Position numbers and translations under genes: made by a program
Notes under the pieces: generated by a model
What the model saw: only the letters and a program-made list of their open reading frames with translations
Told to the model about the DNA's origin: nothing
The model's database searches: none
Assembly: GCA_002794775.1 (NCBI GenBank)
Contig: NBAY01000010.1
Coordinates: 930,001 to 994,000, forward strand
Length of the DNA stretch: 64,000 bases
DNA from: Porodaedalea pini
Lineage: Eukaryota > Basidiomycota > Agaricomycetes > Hymenochaetales > Hymenochaetaceae
Direction of reading: 5' to 3'
Part shown: positions 22,184-34,476 of the stretch, piece by piece
Numbering within the stretch: position 1 is the stretch's first letter
How the letters are laid out: each line of letters begins with the position of its first letter

Positions 22184-22884
22184 ATGATCCGCGCCGACTC
22201 GTTCTCGCCCGACGTCTGGGAGGCCATCTGCACGCCGATGCACGAGATCGTGCCCGCGTCGCCCAAGTCCGGCGCGCTCTTCCTCGGCTCGTGGACCGCC
22301 GCGGTCGACACGGACCTCCTCGCGCGCCACGCCGTGCGCGCCATCGTCGAGTGCCACGACGCGCCGTGGGGCGTCTGCGAGTCGATGTCGCTCCGACGAC
22401 GACGACGACGACGACGGTTGCGCCGGCGTTCTCGCGCTCGCCGACGACGCCGACGCTCGGCACGGGCCGGCCCGCGCTTGGTCGCTCGGCGTCGTCGTCG
22501 GGAATCCCGCACGCCGGTGGCGGTGGCGGTGGGGGACAGATGGGCCGGTTCAAGGTTGCGATCGCGGACAGCGCTGCGCCGGACTTGCTTGAGCCCCATC
22601 TCGACGGCGCGATACGCTTCATCCGCGATCGGCTAAATCGAGGCGAAAACGTGCTCGTGCATTGTCAGCAGGTTTGCGTCTGCGGCTTTTATTTGCTGCG
22701 TGCTTCTTTTCTGATATAATGATGTTTGCTGCAGGGCATCTCCCGCTCGCCTGCGATTGTATGCGCCTTCCTCATGCGCGACCGCGCGCTCTCGTACGAT
22801 GCCGCGATCCAGGTCGTCAAGGCCCGGCGGAAATGCATCAAGCCGAACGCGGGGTTCGAGAAGACGCTCAGGAGCTGGAAGTGA
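22184..22884 (+). CDS. Dual-specificity protein phosphatase
   Basis: The C-terminal half is clear: GRFKVAIADSAAPDLLEPH, RGENVLVHCQQ, a 63-nt intron (22672-22734), then GISRSPAIVCAFLMRD and CIKPNAGFEKTLRSWK with a stop at 22884. The HCxxGxSR loop (HCQQGISR) gives the catalytic Cys and Arg, and the general acid is likely the Asp in IADSA. The enzyme removes phosphate from Tyr and Ser/Thr in signalling proteins. The N-terminal exon from ATG 22184 (MIRADSFSPDVWEAI, then GALFLGSWTAAVDTDLLARH) is in another frame. The two can be joined by an intron at 22373-22539 (GTCTGC...ACAG), which keeps the phase but has a weak donor, or by a frameshift in the (GAC)n tract at about 22393. Confidence 0.82.
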
Positions 22885-23719
22885 ATGCGTACGCAGATGT
22901 TCTGCCGCGTCGATTATCGCGGTGATTTATGGGCCGTTTATATCCTTTTTGCCCGCCCATACACGGTGTGTACGATCAGAGCTGTTACCGTCGCTTTTTC
23001 TCCCTCGTGTATCATTGCGTACTATCATACCCGCTCTTCTGAACACACGGATTTCCTAGTTTCTGATCTGTTGTATGATATACTACCGGCGTTTGCTTGT
23101 TGGAGCGCTATACCGAATGTCACCTACGACCTCAGCTACATGCCTCGAAGGGTTGGAATTTAGAGTGCTGGACGTGCTCAAACTTTGCATACCGCAGTGG
23201 GTCCTCCTCCTCTGCTACAGAGCATCATCCACTTCTCGCTGGAATTATAGAAAGTAGACAAGTGTACGTCGCGAAGCTGATGGGCAAGGACGGCTGGCTA
23301 GGCGGTTACGTTGCAATTGACGAAGGCATGAAGCTGAAGATGAGTGTTGCGACTTCAAAATGCAACAGGATTAGACCATTCAGTTTTCTTCTCTCTCAAA
23401 TCTTGATCTGCCATAGGCAAGGCCGTCAAATTGGATGGAACGAAAAGACAAGCAGATGGCAGGACAATGCACAGTTGTAATGATAGATGTGTTCATGAGG
23501 GACATGGTTACATTCTGCGACGTGAGACGCACATTTATGAATGTGGGATCTAATTTAGTAACTACTTTTGAGTTTGTCAAGCGACCACCCTAACTCCTGG
23601 ACGCAGTTTGGACCTAGTGTCCTTCTATACTTGTTGCAAATATATTCAAGCTGGGCACATATTACATCGGAGTAGACCATGTTTCTGAATTTGTGGAGAC
23701 AGTTAGAGTCAGTGCAGCA
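22885..23719. other. Intergenic, no gene recognised
   Basis: Short frames without known motifs. Confidence 0.4.
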
Positions 23720-24591
23720 TTAGACAGTGAGTTTTAAAGTATCATTACCTTCCAGGGCAGTACTAACATGCAATTCAACGGTTTCCCGATAGTTATTGAA
23801 AGCTAACAACATGCGTGGCGAGAACGTGGGCATCACGATCGCGTAAGGGGTCTGAGTGGAGCGCCAATGGTAACGGGAAAACGGGAATGGTAGCGAAACG
23901 TGATCCACGATAAGGCATAAGTCCTTGTAAGGCCCGCTAAGTGGACTATCGACGGAGAATAGAGCCTTGCGAGATGCTGACAAGAGTGAATCACAATCTG
24001 AGGTGGCGTAGCGCCTCGACAATATCACTTGAGGAAGCGAATTGAGTATTATAGTCGCATCGAGCTGAAGAAGCGTCTCCTGAGTTTCGGGGTGCTGGAC
24101 TGCGAGCTGCATGATTCTGTCTAGCGCGTTCCGCTGGTTTAACGGGATATCGGAACTATTTTTTTCTTAGCATTCATTCGGTGGAGAAATGAAGTGGAGA
24201 AATGAAGTGAAATACTCAACTGCGTATACTTCAACAGTTTTTTGCACTTCCCAACCACCCCGCGTTTCTTATGCAACATACGTCGAATCGACATCTTGTT
24301 CTTCCGAGACTTCATCGCTGTAGCTGTGCTCTTCTCCAGTATCTTTAGGATCTGTTCATAGGCAGCCACGGGTCCGAACCCAAGCTTGTGCCCGATTACA
24401 CCTAGGAGGCGCTCGAGCTTCTTCCCATACGCCTGATAGAAGTATGTATCGATTATGCGACCAGGCCCAGGGAGGTCGTCCGCCGTTGCGTTTGTCGATA
24501 TCGTCGAGACTTCGTCTGAGGACTCTTCATCCATGAAGATTTGCGTGACATGCCGGCCATCGGGGCTTTCGAACTCGTAGATGCGAGGCAT
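23720..24591 (-). CDS. Unknown protein, two exons
   Basis: Starts MPRIYEFESPDGRHVTQIFM at 24591, a plausible ATG with a clean N-terminus, followed by an acidic Ser/Thr segment and PGPGRIIDTYFYQAYGKKLE. The second part, in another frame, reads NALDRIMQLAVQHPETQETL, RRYATSDCDSLLSASRK and FSVDSPLSGPYKDLCLIVDH, and stops at 23720. The junction near 24135-24220 needs an intron whose exact ends I could not fix. I do not recognise the family. It has a partial copy at 21.5 kb, so it belongs to a locally duplicated family. The Gly-Arg-Ile and Tyr-rich helix of exon 1 and the duplicated exon 2 suggest a real protein. Confidence 0.5.
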
Positions 24592-25252
24592 TGTCGTGAC
24601 TGGTTATTGCAAAGTTGAGCGTCGGGAAAACCAGGAGGGCAGGAATTGAGGAGGTTTACGATGAGTAACGCAGAGATAGATTTCGGAGAGGTCAGATAGT
24701 GAGAATTTCTTGGAGGAGACGATCGAGGTCTAGATGAAGCTGCTTTAGAGTCAGAGTGATATCGCTGCTGTACTCTTGTAGTCTGGCAAACATGCGGACA
24801 ACGCGAGGAGGTATCATATTTTTAGAAAGCATGGAAGGACGAAGCACTGCCTACACTCGGAGATGAGGAAACACTTTGATGCGGTGACATTTGTGAGCAC
24901 AGGGTTACAGGCAAATGAGGTGTGCACTGCGGTAATTTGAAAACATCGAGGTCGAATAGGAGTCTGCGCGACTGTGCTAGTGAAGTGCCGATGCTGTTCC
25001 AGGAACGGGACTAGAAGTATGCTCATGAGGCGAAGCAACTGCTTCCATATCAGCTGATACCAAAGACTCGATGTTCCTCAATTGAACTCACTTCCCATTC
25101 CCGAACATATAAAAAGTAAGAATTGAGGACATCGCTCGAGCAAGGTTCACAGATTTAATTCCTTTCCGTCCTGTATTGCATTGATATTCTGAGAGCTTAC
25201 ATGATGCGCAACTTGTCTAAACATTCATCGGCAGAGGGTGCCGAGTCTAATC
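24592..25252. other. Intergenic between two minus-strand genes
   Basis: No gene recognised. It includes the promoter of the 23.7-24.6 kb gene and the 3' flank of the phosphorylase gene. Confidence 0.4.
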
Positions 25253-26783
25253 TCATCTTTTCTCCCAGACGCTCCCGCTCTCGGCTTGGAGGTTCTAAAA
25301 TATCGTGAAGGGAAACATTAGCGTCAGTTGCAGAGCCTCATCGCGGTACTGCAGCTCACCTCCTCCGCTATATGGAACGAGCTCAGCGCCTCGAGTACAG
25401 CGCGCCCACTCCACGCCTCGAGCGCCTGGACACGCGCAGGTGCGATGAAATCCTGCGTAAGCCTGTTCGCGAAGATCATCTGCACGGCAGCCGCGCGGAT
25501 ACGTGGCGCAGACGTTGTAGTCTTCGTTGATAAGGGGGCTATCGTCGTGGAGTCGGGGTCTCTTAAAGGCACAGAGGTAGAAGAGGGGCCTGATGACGGA
25601 GCGGATGTAAGGGAGGGGGTGACGGGCAAGTTTGTTGGCGGGATGGTTGGACCACCGTCAGTTGGTTCAATGTGACGTGGACGCCAGACTGATGCGAGAT
25701 GAAGGAGGTGAAAGGTTTCCATCTATCAAAGCCGGTGAGCTCAGTTAGCAGCATCTAGAACATCTGATAGTACACGGGCGAACCTCCAAAGTCGCCAGGC
25801 CTGGTACGCTTTCGATCAAATGGTCGATGAGCGTCTCGTTGTGATCGGGGAAGGACGTCTGCCTTCCCTGTGAAGCATAGAAACTGAAAACGTCTTGTCG
25901 GTCCAGGATACCGGAATACATGAGTGATGGCATAACCCACCTGTCTGCACTTGCATTTATCGTGTCCGCTGCAATAGAGACTGGAGGATTCAGGGAAGCA
26001 GTATCTCTGAGTTTATTTGCCAACTGAGGAATATTAGTGAATTCATTTCATCGAGGTCATTATCACTCCTTACAAAAGTGTGAAGCTCAGTATCCGCGTT
26101 TACCTACATATCGGACAAGAGTTTAGCGTCAGGCAGTAGTAGGCAAGATTTGTGTGCGCACAGGTTTAGAAATTTGATACGGAGGGCCCTCAAGCTCATT
26201 CGCAGAGTCTGACACGAAGTCATAGTCATAGTTTCTACGAACGGATACACATGACGACGGTACGACCAGTGTTCCGACGGGAAGTTCCGTAAGTCCACCG
26301 CAAGAGCCCAGTCTAAAGGTAACTATCGTTATATACCGACCCTGGGCTTCGTTGATCGAAGAAAACGTACCTGATAATTAGCAGGTCTCCGGAGACACAT
26401 TCGCGAACTTCGCGCACGAAGAAGTCCATGTTCGGATATCCCATTCCTATGCTGACAATGCTGATAGGAACGTCATTGAAGCGCCCAGTAACGGTGAGAA
26501 AGCCCCTCTCTGAAGATAGCTTGAATACATCGCCGTTGAGAAGACTCGCGATAGCCTCCGCGCGTGAGGGCGACCCAACGGTCAGCTGGAGAAGGCGGCA
26601 TTAGGTCAAGCGCACTAGACAACTGTCTCTCTCACGATACGGTTTGCAACCTCTCCGGCTCGTATCCCGAGATGATATACTCTGCCATCGGCGGTCCTCG
26701 GGAAGTCTGTGTGTTTGTGTATTCATTTTTCGAAATACTGAATGAAGATTCCACGTACTGGCGTCGGTAAATGTATCCTTCAT
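25253..26783 (-). CDS. Uridine-phosphorylase-like nucleoside phosphorylase
   Basis: Multi-exon gene from ATG 26783 to TGA 25253. Joined frames give MKDTFTDANFPRTADGRVYH, LGIRAGEVANRI, LTVGSPSRAEAIASLL, VFKLSSERGFLTVTGRF, then SIGMGYPNMDFFVREVRE, LGSCGGLTELPVGTLVVPSS and NETLIDHLIESVPGLATLE. Next comes METFHLLHLASVW, the Glu-Met-Glu-type substrate site of the PNP/UDP family, and a C-terminal helix ending SGSVWEKR. The enzyme splits uridine (or a related nucleoside) with phosphate to base and ribose-1-phosphate in pyrimidine salvage. A Ser/Thr/Pro-rich insert (positions about 25500-25650) lies after METFHLL. The N-terminus depends on a 49-nt intron that turns an Ala-Ser frame into DANFPRT. Confidence 0.82.
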
Positions 26784-28183
26784 CCTTTGAGATCAGTGAT
26801 TTTTACCTTCAGAAGACCTTACTGTCCTTTCGAGGGGGCAGACCGCTTTGTTAGGTCCAACACAGCAGGTGATAGTGAATTGTCAAAGTGTTATCGCGTC
26901 TTTCGGGAGAGATGATCGACGTGCCTTATGCGGAAGACGATGCACGCGCACGAAGCAAGAACTTTCTTTCAGCCGTTACAGTTCACTCGAAGGCTCCTAC
27001 TTTGTTTCTGATGCGGTCTCGGCGCCGTCTTGCTGGCTACACGGCGGAAAGGAGCATTCGCAGGACTGCATATCCGTCGAGTAATAATGCGGCGTATTTT
27101 AGGACCCGGTTCAAGATCAACATTCTGGAGAAGGTTGAGAGTTAGTTACTCGGCGTGGCCGGAGAGAAACCGTTGCTTACGGTAACGTTCATGGTCGGAT
27201 GACGACAGATTTACCATGGACTTGTCCTTGTGCATATCACAATAGCTTGTCTATACCTGTGTTTGGATGACTTAGATGTGGTTTTTGCGTATGACTTCCA
27301 TTTACACTGTGGTTGACCCTTGATCTTTCACCCACTCCTGGTACGATTCGGATAGATACGGACGAGCGCTCGCACCTAATGCTCGCATCTTCAACGGAAG
27401 CAAAATTACACGAGAATTGACACGGCTTCTTTACGCTTTCCGATCCGAACGACGGAGCCTCGGAGCTCTGCATGGAGATTTGAGCCAAAAGATCACAGGC
27501 GTCTATTCACTACTGTTTCTAGCCGGGAGCCACGGAGATTGAAACTGAACTATCGGTCTCGACCTCCCGTTTACGACGAACATTGAACATTCGACATAGA
27601 CTCGAACTCGTCGTCGTCGTTGCACCCGTAGGCAAGTCGCCAGCACGTAATCCCGCATGGCGTTAAGTGCCTAGATAACTCGGCATCCGGATTCTTCTCT
27701 ACGATCTCCGATGATTTCATTTCGTGTTCTAACAAAAAGGCGCATAAAGGAGATTCGCGAGATCAACCGAAATGAAGCCGTCGTCACGCCTCTTTCGATG
27801 CTCATCCACCTATAAATGCATGGTCGAGAAAGGCTTCGAGCCACTTTCTTTCTCCCTTCGTCTCATTCTTCACACTGTCGCCGTACGTGCCTGCATGAAT
27901 TATTTCTCCGTGCGCCTTTGGAACATTGACAGGTCCCTTGCTTCACAGCTTTTGGTTCGCTCGGTTCTACCTTTCTATCGTTTACATGACTTTTTACGAA
28001 TTGTTTGTGCTCTTTAAAGCAGCCCCACATCCGCCGAAAACCTGCCGGCATTCCACTCGTTTCCTGAAACACGTTCATTAGCTTCGCGGTATGTTTCTTC
28101 GTAATCAATCCTTCACCTAAACGTTCATCTATAGGTGGCGTTGTGCTTCAGATCCAGCGGTGTTATGCCTCCTGTCCCTTTGG
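26784..28183. other. Intergenic, no gene recognised
   Basis: About 1.4 kb between divergent genes (phosphorylase to the left, F-box-like to the right). Open frames are short and unrecognised. An upstream exon of the next gene may lie near its right end. Confidence 0.4.
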
Positions 28184-29466
28184 ATGGAACTATCACGCGA
28201 GGCGTATCAACTCATCGTTCAGCACGTCAAATCCAGATCGGATCTTTGCGCCTTGACACGCACCTCAAGAGCTTTTCAGCGAGCCGCAGAGCGAGCGCTG
28301 TACAACACTCTCCTTATGAACGATCCCGCGACAACAATTCACATTTGCCATAGCCTCACTTCCAACTCGCGCCTCGGCCCTCTCGTCGATGCACTCACAA
28401 TATTTGCTTCTCCACCATCGGACGAAGATAATACGAGTGACAGTGACGCTGAACTCCCGGGTGGGTATTGGGAATCCATAGCATCGGCACTTGCTCAGAC
28501 GACTCGGCTTCGACACCTCAACATACATGTCGACGGCGATATCTCCTTCGCATGGGTACTGCGCGATAGCAAATTCAGACTCGAATCATTCCACTGCGAT
28601 TTGGCGTGGGATACAGACCTCGTCATGTTTCTCAACTCACAGGACCAGCTTCGCGATCTTTATCTTGCCGATTTTACCGTACCTTCTCCACAGCCCCTAA
28701 TCCGAGGCGAAGCAGGTGGCGACTCGCAGCCAGTGTCTTCTAATGCCGAGGCCATTCGTTCAGGCGCACTCCCCATGCTGTCGACTTTGGAATGCAGCTT
28801 CATCGATGCGATCACTGCACTCGTTCCTGGACGACCTGTCATCCGCGTCAAGACGTGCTTTTCGCGAGAAGACACACCGGGTAAGACGGAAGAACTGCGT
28901 AAGCTAGGAGCGAGCCTCCGACGCGCATCAGCCAGAGTCCGCAGTCTCGATCTTGCCGATGCAGCATATACGGAGGAGTTCTCGCTCACGGTCCTGGGCA
29001 CGATTGCGCGGCACCTTCCGGACCTTCGCTACTTTGGCACGCTTGTTCTTCCTGTGGGGCTTGAGGTACGTCGTTTGTCGCTGATCCCACTGCTCATCCG
29101 TTGATTCGCCGATGCTGGTTGCCCCTTCTATACTTAACTATAATTGGATCGTTCTTCATCGTCCGACCGCCGGCCCCATCCACCGTTCTCGCGATGTACC
29201 AGCGTCTCCAATTCTTCGGGTTGCTGATGCGTCTCCGGGCGTTGTATACGGTTGAGTTGGAAGTCTCCGAGTGGGAACCCGCTCCGACGCCGCAGGCGAT
29301 GCGTGCGCTTGCGAGCGAACTGCGCTTGTACTGCCCTTCTATCAAGTGCTTCATTTTCGTTCAGGAATTCGAACGGACCGTCGTGCGCGTTGTCAACGGC
29401 TTCTGCGCGGTTGATCCTGATCCCGACGCCAGCACCGAGAATATCTGGAGGGATGATCGGAGCTAG
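28184..29466 (+). CDS. F-box-like/LRR protein of agaricomycete type
   Basis: Starts at the first ATG of the frame (MELSREAYQLIVQHVKSRSD). The N-terminal segment, with LCALTRTSRAFQRAAERALY, is an F-box-like motif of the kind expanded in mushrooms. It is followed by leucine-rich, irregular repeats: RLRHLNIHVDGD, FRLESFHCDLAW and VRSLDLADAAYTEEF. A 137-nt intron at 29066-29202 keeps the phase and joins LPVGLE to RLQFFGLLMRLRALYTVELE. The protein ends with FERTVVRVVNGF and a short acidic tail (TAG 29466). F-box proteins select targets for SCF ubiquitin ligases; no target can be inferred. An extra 5' exon is possible, since the open frame extends to about 28138. Confidence 0.72.
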
Positions 29467-30343
29467 TACAAAGAGCCTTCTCATGTTGTCCTGTATCTGT
29501 CTCTTTCTTCTGGTACGTGACGCGGTCAGACTGCCCAAAATAATGCCGTCGAGCTGATCTGTGCTTCCTCCTGTATAGCTTTTCCCTTGTCCATCTGCGC
29601 TCGCACTTTATAGAGCTTTCTGCGGTACCTGTAGCCTTTAGCATAAAGTTCCTCTCACCTTCACTGACGATCTTCTTTTCTGGATTCATTTTCAAATCCG
29701 CACTGTATCCGATAGGTCGGAGTATTTATACCTCTTTACCGGACTATATTTCTATTCTCTGTTCAGTACATACACATTCCTTTTCTTCTGTTCATTCCTA
29801 AATCTCGGACATTCTAACAAGTTCTTCCCTTCCCTTTTTTTCACTATTGTACGTCTCTCCACTTTCATACTTAATAATACCTTTCTATGATAGCAAAATA
29901 AGGAATATGCTCGTTTCGAAGCATACAGGAGAATGAACACTTTGCAACTTCAGAGAAGTAGAGCATCAATTCAGGTTACTGGAGAAAATGCGTATTCAAA
30001 CTCTTGCAGACCAAGGGAATCGAACCGTGAGAGTGTTTGACTCATCCGGTTCTATAAATATGAAGGGTAGCACTAGCAGAGTCGAGTACGTTTCCACTCT
30101 TCGCGATTTTGCTTTTGCAAGCTAGCAGACACATCTTTGCACACCATCTTTGACTAGCAATGGAGTGGTCTGAGTTCAGCGTTCCTTCACCATTTACATC
30201 TGATGATTGATCACTTCCAGCTAACTATTTTTTAGTATGTTGACTGATGTCGATTCGTGTGACTGAGAAAACCCTTATGTAAAAGCACTCGCGTATAAGC
30301 CCCTACAATGACGTTTTATGTCTTTGCTAGTAGCTCTTCTACC
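29467..30343. other. Intergenic, no gene recognised
   Basis: AT-rich DNA with no recognised coding. Confidence 0.4.
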
Positions 30344-31646
30344 ATGAACTCGAATGTTTTCTTTCTTGGCGCCGCAGGATACCTAGGAGGTTTGTTCCAC
30401 CTTGGACATTCAAATTCACAGACGAACCTGACGAACTCATTCCATATTCACAGGCTCCGTCCTCGTATCGCTCAAGAAGTCATATCCGGAAGTGCTATTC
30501 AAGACACTCGTCAGATCATCTTCGTTATTTGACCAGATTCGTGCAGTGGGCGGAGATCCCGTGCTCAGATCGCACGATGACCACGAGCTAGTTGCGAATC
30601 TAAGCGCTGAAGCCGACGTTGTAGTTAATGTGGCTGACAGCGACGACGTCGAACTCCTAGATGCGCTTCTTGAGGGCCAAAGGCGACGTAGAGCGGGGGG
30701 CAAACCCGTTGGTTCCTTTGTCCAGACGAGCGGCGGCAACATCTTCATGGATGGTTCAAAGACTGGGAAGTTCAACCCTAACACGAAAGTCTGGACTGTG
30801 GGTATTATGTCTCAGGGTTCTGCATATGGTTTATGCGCGCTGACACTGCATACAGGATTCTGAAGAAAACATCCGCTCCCTTACGACATCCATGGCTCAT
30901 GGCCAAGTTGACGTACCGTTTGTAGCGACTTTCATGGACGCCCTCGTAGCTTGCGTAGAATGACGCAATGCCTTTCACAGACTTATGAAGGCCGCGGAGG
31001 CTGTAGACGTCAACTCCTTCATCATATGCCCGGCAGGTATTTACGGTAGTGGCGTGGGACCTGGAAGGCGCGATTCTGGGTTCTTCAGGCAGATCATGGG
31101 CGAGTATATGCGGCGTAAGGAGGTGTTCTACGTCGGAGAAGGAAGTAACCTATATGCATTTGTAAGCTATACATTCGCTATCTCAGACGGCCTTATGCTT
31201 ACTAGTAAATATCGAACAGGTGCATATTGAGGACCTCGTCTCCATCTTCGACAGAGTTTTCAAACTCGCTCTTGAAGCCGTGTTCGGACCTCCTTTGACT
31301 AATCCGTACGAACGCTATTACATTGCGAGCACGGTGTCCGTGACGTGGAAGGAACTAGCCCATCACTTCGCTCGCGAGCTGCACAAGAAGGGTCTGGTTG
31401 CTTCTCCGGAGCCTTCCAGTGTTTCTTATGAACAGGCGGGCCCGTTTGCTTTGTGAGCCTGTCCTGCTCGTGGATAAGGGACTTGCACGCTGATGGGATT
31501 ATCTTGACTTTCGCAGTATGATCTCGTCGAACCTTATCGTGCAGCCCGCCCGGGCTCTTGGCTTGGGCTGGACGCCGAAGCATACGACATTCTCGGAGGA
31601 GGCTTTCATCGAACAAGTAGACCTCGCTTCGAAGTCACTGAATTAG
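30344..31646 (+). CDS. NAD(P)-binding Rossmann protein (extended SDR/epimerase-like)
   Basis: The first exon encodes MNSNVFFLGAAGYLGG, a Gly-rich nucleotide-binding loop (GxxGxxGG). After an intron: SVLVSLKKSYPEVLFKTLVR, then VGGDPVLRSHDDHEL, DVVVNVADSDDVELLDALLE and SFVQTSGGNIFMDGSKTGKF. Later exons give FIICPAGIYGSGVGPGRRDS, VHIEDLVSIFDRVFKLALE and YYIASTVSVTWKELAHHFA. The last exon reads LGLGWTPKHTTFSEEAF and stops at 31646. This is the usual fungal extended-SDR or NAD-dependent epimerase-type protein (about 330-350 aa); the substrate is unknown. At least five introns are needed. The locus has a truncated paralogue at 41.9-42.9 kb and a relic of its last exon at 32.1 kb. Confidence 0.8.
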
Positions 31647-32711
31647 TTGAGACGGGGCGTGAGCTTGAAAATATGGAGAGTATCCGAAGTAAGCATATGA
31701 CCACGAATCTGACTCGTTTTCTCTTCAGCAGACTATGACTTCCATCTTGAAAGCAGACAAATTTCAATCACGAGGCTTCAAAATAGGAAGGAGAGCATGA
31801 TAGCGAGGGTGCTTCAATGATATTTATGTTGTCATTGGAACGTGTAGGATCATTGAACAGTCGTTCACTCGAGAAATCGATGGTGATGAGATGTTAAAGA
31901 AAATCTGTTACAGCCGTTTGCAAACATCAGAGTACAGTATCTCAGTCAATTCTTCACCGATTCTTATCACATAAATATATGTATATAATTTGACTACTTT
32001 GTAAGCTTTCTTAGACTTGGATGGTCAAGCGAGAAGTTAGAGAGGCCGCTCTGTGAAGAATACCTGTCCAGACACGCAAATCCTTCCCCGATTTTTCCTG
32101 AGCTAGGCTGGAAGCCGCGATACACGACACTGTCGGAGGAAGTGCTCACTGATCAAGCAGTGTCGTTGTCAATGCAGTGTGCCACTACGCTTGCATGTGG
32201 TTGGATAGCAATTGCTGAAGACTTCAGTATATTCAGCTTCCCCCTCCCGCCTTCTCCTTTAATTTGAAATGTTATATCCTTGCGTATAGTGAGATTGTCT
32301 CCTGCAAACTACTCTAGATCTAAAAGATCCAATCCGCATGCTGGTTCGCTGTATCCGCAGGGAGAAAAAAAATGAAAGGAGTCAGAATGATGAACAATGA
32401 TATCCAGAACAGAACAAGAGAGAGTGTGCGTGCATGGGTTGCTGAAGAGGAGAAATGAAAGACGTGAAAAGGAAGGAAAGGGAGGCGAGGTGATGAGAAA
32501 TACGAAGGAGAGATACAAACAAACAACGAGCATATAGAATAGAACATAGAGCATGCGAAGAGAGTTGTACATATTGGTATGTAATCCTGCGTTAGCCAGC
32601 GCGTGTGATTAAGTAGCGGCGTACCGAGCCTTGCATATTTTGCCAAGTCCGAGTCCGTTCTATGCCTTTTCCAATTTCTCTTCTCCCAGCCACCGACGAG
32701 ATGATGCTGTG
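31647..32711. other. Intergenic with an SDR last-exon relic
   Basis: No complete gene. It holds the relic at 32098-32180 and the 3' flank of the monooxygenase gene. Confidence 0.4.
32098..32180 (+). pseudogene. Relic of the SDR last exon
   Basis: Reads ELGWKPRYTTLSEEVLTDQA, against LGWTPKHTTFSEEAFIEQV at the end of the SDR gene about 500 nt upstream. No other part of the gene is seen here, so it is a fragment of a partial tandem duplication. Confidence 0.6.
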
Positions 32712-34476
32712 CTATGCACGCACATGCACCTCCTCGCTCTTCTTCCCAAACACTTTCCGCCAGAATCCCTTCATGCTCTTGCTCCTGTACGAGCCGGAGC
32801 TCCCAAGCGTCGATGTCTCGGCCGAGCTCACCCCTTCTCCGAGCAGTCTCCGTAGCTGCGTCTCGCCCTCGGAGCTCCACCACTCGTCCGCCGCCGCGTC
32901 CGCGTCGTACCCGTACTGCTCCCGGTTCTTTTTCCGGTCCGCCCATTGATTTGCATTTGCTGCGTTACGAGCCCGAGGGAGGCCGCTGCTGCCGCCGCTC
33001 CCTGCGCTCTTAGTGTCGGAGCCAGCGGAGGGCGCAGCAGCGGCTACGGCTGCCTCCGCCGCATCCTGCGCCTCTTCAGCGAGCATAGCGCGCCGCATAC
33101 TCGCGTCCCGTGCGGCCTGTTCGGGCCCGTCTGGGAGGTGGAATATGTATTTGTTGAGCGCGCTCGTTTCCTGTGTGCTTGCCGTACGGCTATGACGGAG
33201 GCGCTCGTACGCCTTGAGGAGCATCACGAGGTGCGTTGCGGCACATCGTGGTGGGCCGAGTCGAGAGAGGAGGTTTCCGAGGACGGCAGCGTCTTCGATG
33301 GCCATCGCGGCACCTTGGGCGCGATAGGGGAGCATTGGGTGGCAGGCATCGCCTAGGAGGACGAGCCGTCCCGCAGAGTGCAGCCAGTTAGAAAGCGGCC
33401 GCCGCTCGTCAAGGCGCCAGATGAGCGTGTGGTTGACCAGTGCGAGAAGCTTGCGTACCCTGTGGGTTGTACGGAATATATTTAGATTCAAGCTGAAGGG
33501 GTAAATGATGGCAACTTACCGGATCTCGAAGTCTGCAAAGTCCTCTCGCATCTTGTCTGCGTTCCCTTCAGCCGTATAGGACTCTTCCGCGCCGTGATCG
33601 GGGTGGAGCATGACCATATTAAACTCTTTCTTTGCTCTCTATGGGGATACATTAGAGAAACATAGATAAAATTGGCGAGAAGAGCCGCTCACGATGCAAT
33701 ACGCCATGATGTGTCTACCCGGACCCATCCAAGTCGTGAGCTCTGGTTCGTCTACTAATGATCTCAAGTCCTTGTCCTGCAATAGGGCATCCGTCGAGTA
33801 TTACCGCTCTGTAAGCAGCGTCTCCCGTATGTTGTGCCAAGTCGGCACGTCCACACACAATCTGCCTCGATAGACTGTGTACACCATCCGCACCGACGAT
33901 AAGATCGGCCTCGAAAATTTCGCCGCCGACGAGGGAAATCGCGACCTTGCCGTGCGAGTCGGGCTGGGGATCGAGCGACTGCACGCGTGAGTTGAGACGG
34001 AAGGAAACGTGCGGGGTCTCGCGTAGACGCTCGAGGAGGATGCGGTGCAGGTCTGCGCGGTGCATGTGGTAGTATGGTGCGCCGAACTCGTCTGCGGCCA
34101 TGGAACCCCAACGCGTGCGCCCGAGGATCGCGCCGTCCGCGTACCGCCGGAACACGAGCGCCTCGGGTTCGACCGCACACGCCTGCAAGCGCTCACCCAT
34201 CCCCCAGCGCAGCAACAGGCGCGACACATTCGGCGAGATCTGTAGCCCTGCACCGACCTCGCGTAGCTTCCGCGCGGCCTCGAAGACGGTGATGTTGTGT
34301 CCTGCGTGTGCGAGACAAAGTGCAGCTGCGAGTCCTCCAATACCTCCCCCGACGACGATGATGTCGAGCCGTGTCTCCGCGGTGCGTCCGCCGTACATGT
34401 GCAACCCACTACTGTTGCTGCTGCTGCTGCTATTACTTGGACGAGCGGCGCCGTTATGCATGTCGCCGATGGACAT
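32712..34476 (-). CDS. FAD-dependent monooxygenase (salicylate-hydroxylase-like), apparent frameshift
   Basis: Starts MSIGDMHNGAARPSNSSSSS (ATG 34476). The FAD fold is clear: IIVVGGGIGGLAAALCLAHA, the GAGLQISPNVSRLL region, LIVGADGVHSLSRQIV and, after the introns, GRLVLLGDACHPMLPYRAQG. Such enzymes hydroxylate aromatic rings using NAD(P)H and oxygen. Near 33798 the frame AYRAVI breaks and continues two bases out as STDALLQDKDLRSLVDEPEL, where the family reads straight through (AYRAxIP...LxDxxLR). Two bases appear to be missing. Two introns then follow and restore the reading as AKKEFNMVMLHPDHGAEESY. The C-terminal 150 residues are a Ser/Ala/Glu-rich extension ending in KKSEEVHVRA at 32712. 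It is either a pseudogene or an assembly/read error. Confidence 0.78.

Noticed and set aside
29990..30060. GGTTCGATTCC-like B box on the minus strand, possible tRNA
   Set aside because: The T stem pairs badly and no D or anticodon arms or acceptor stem can be built; probably chance.
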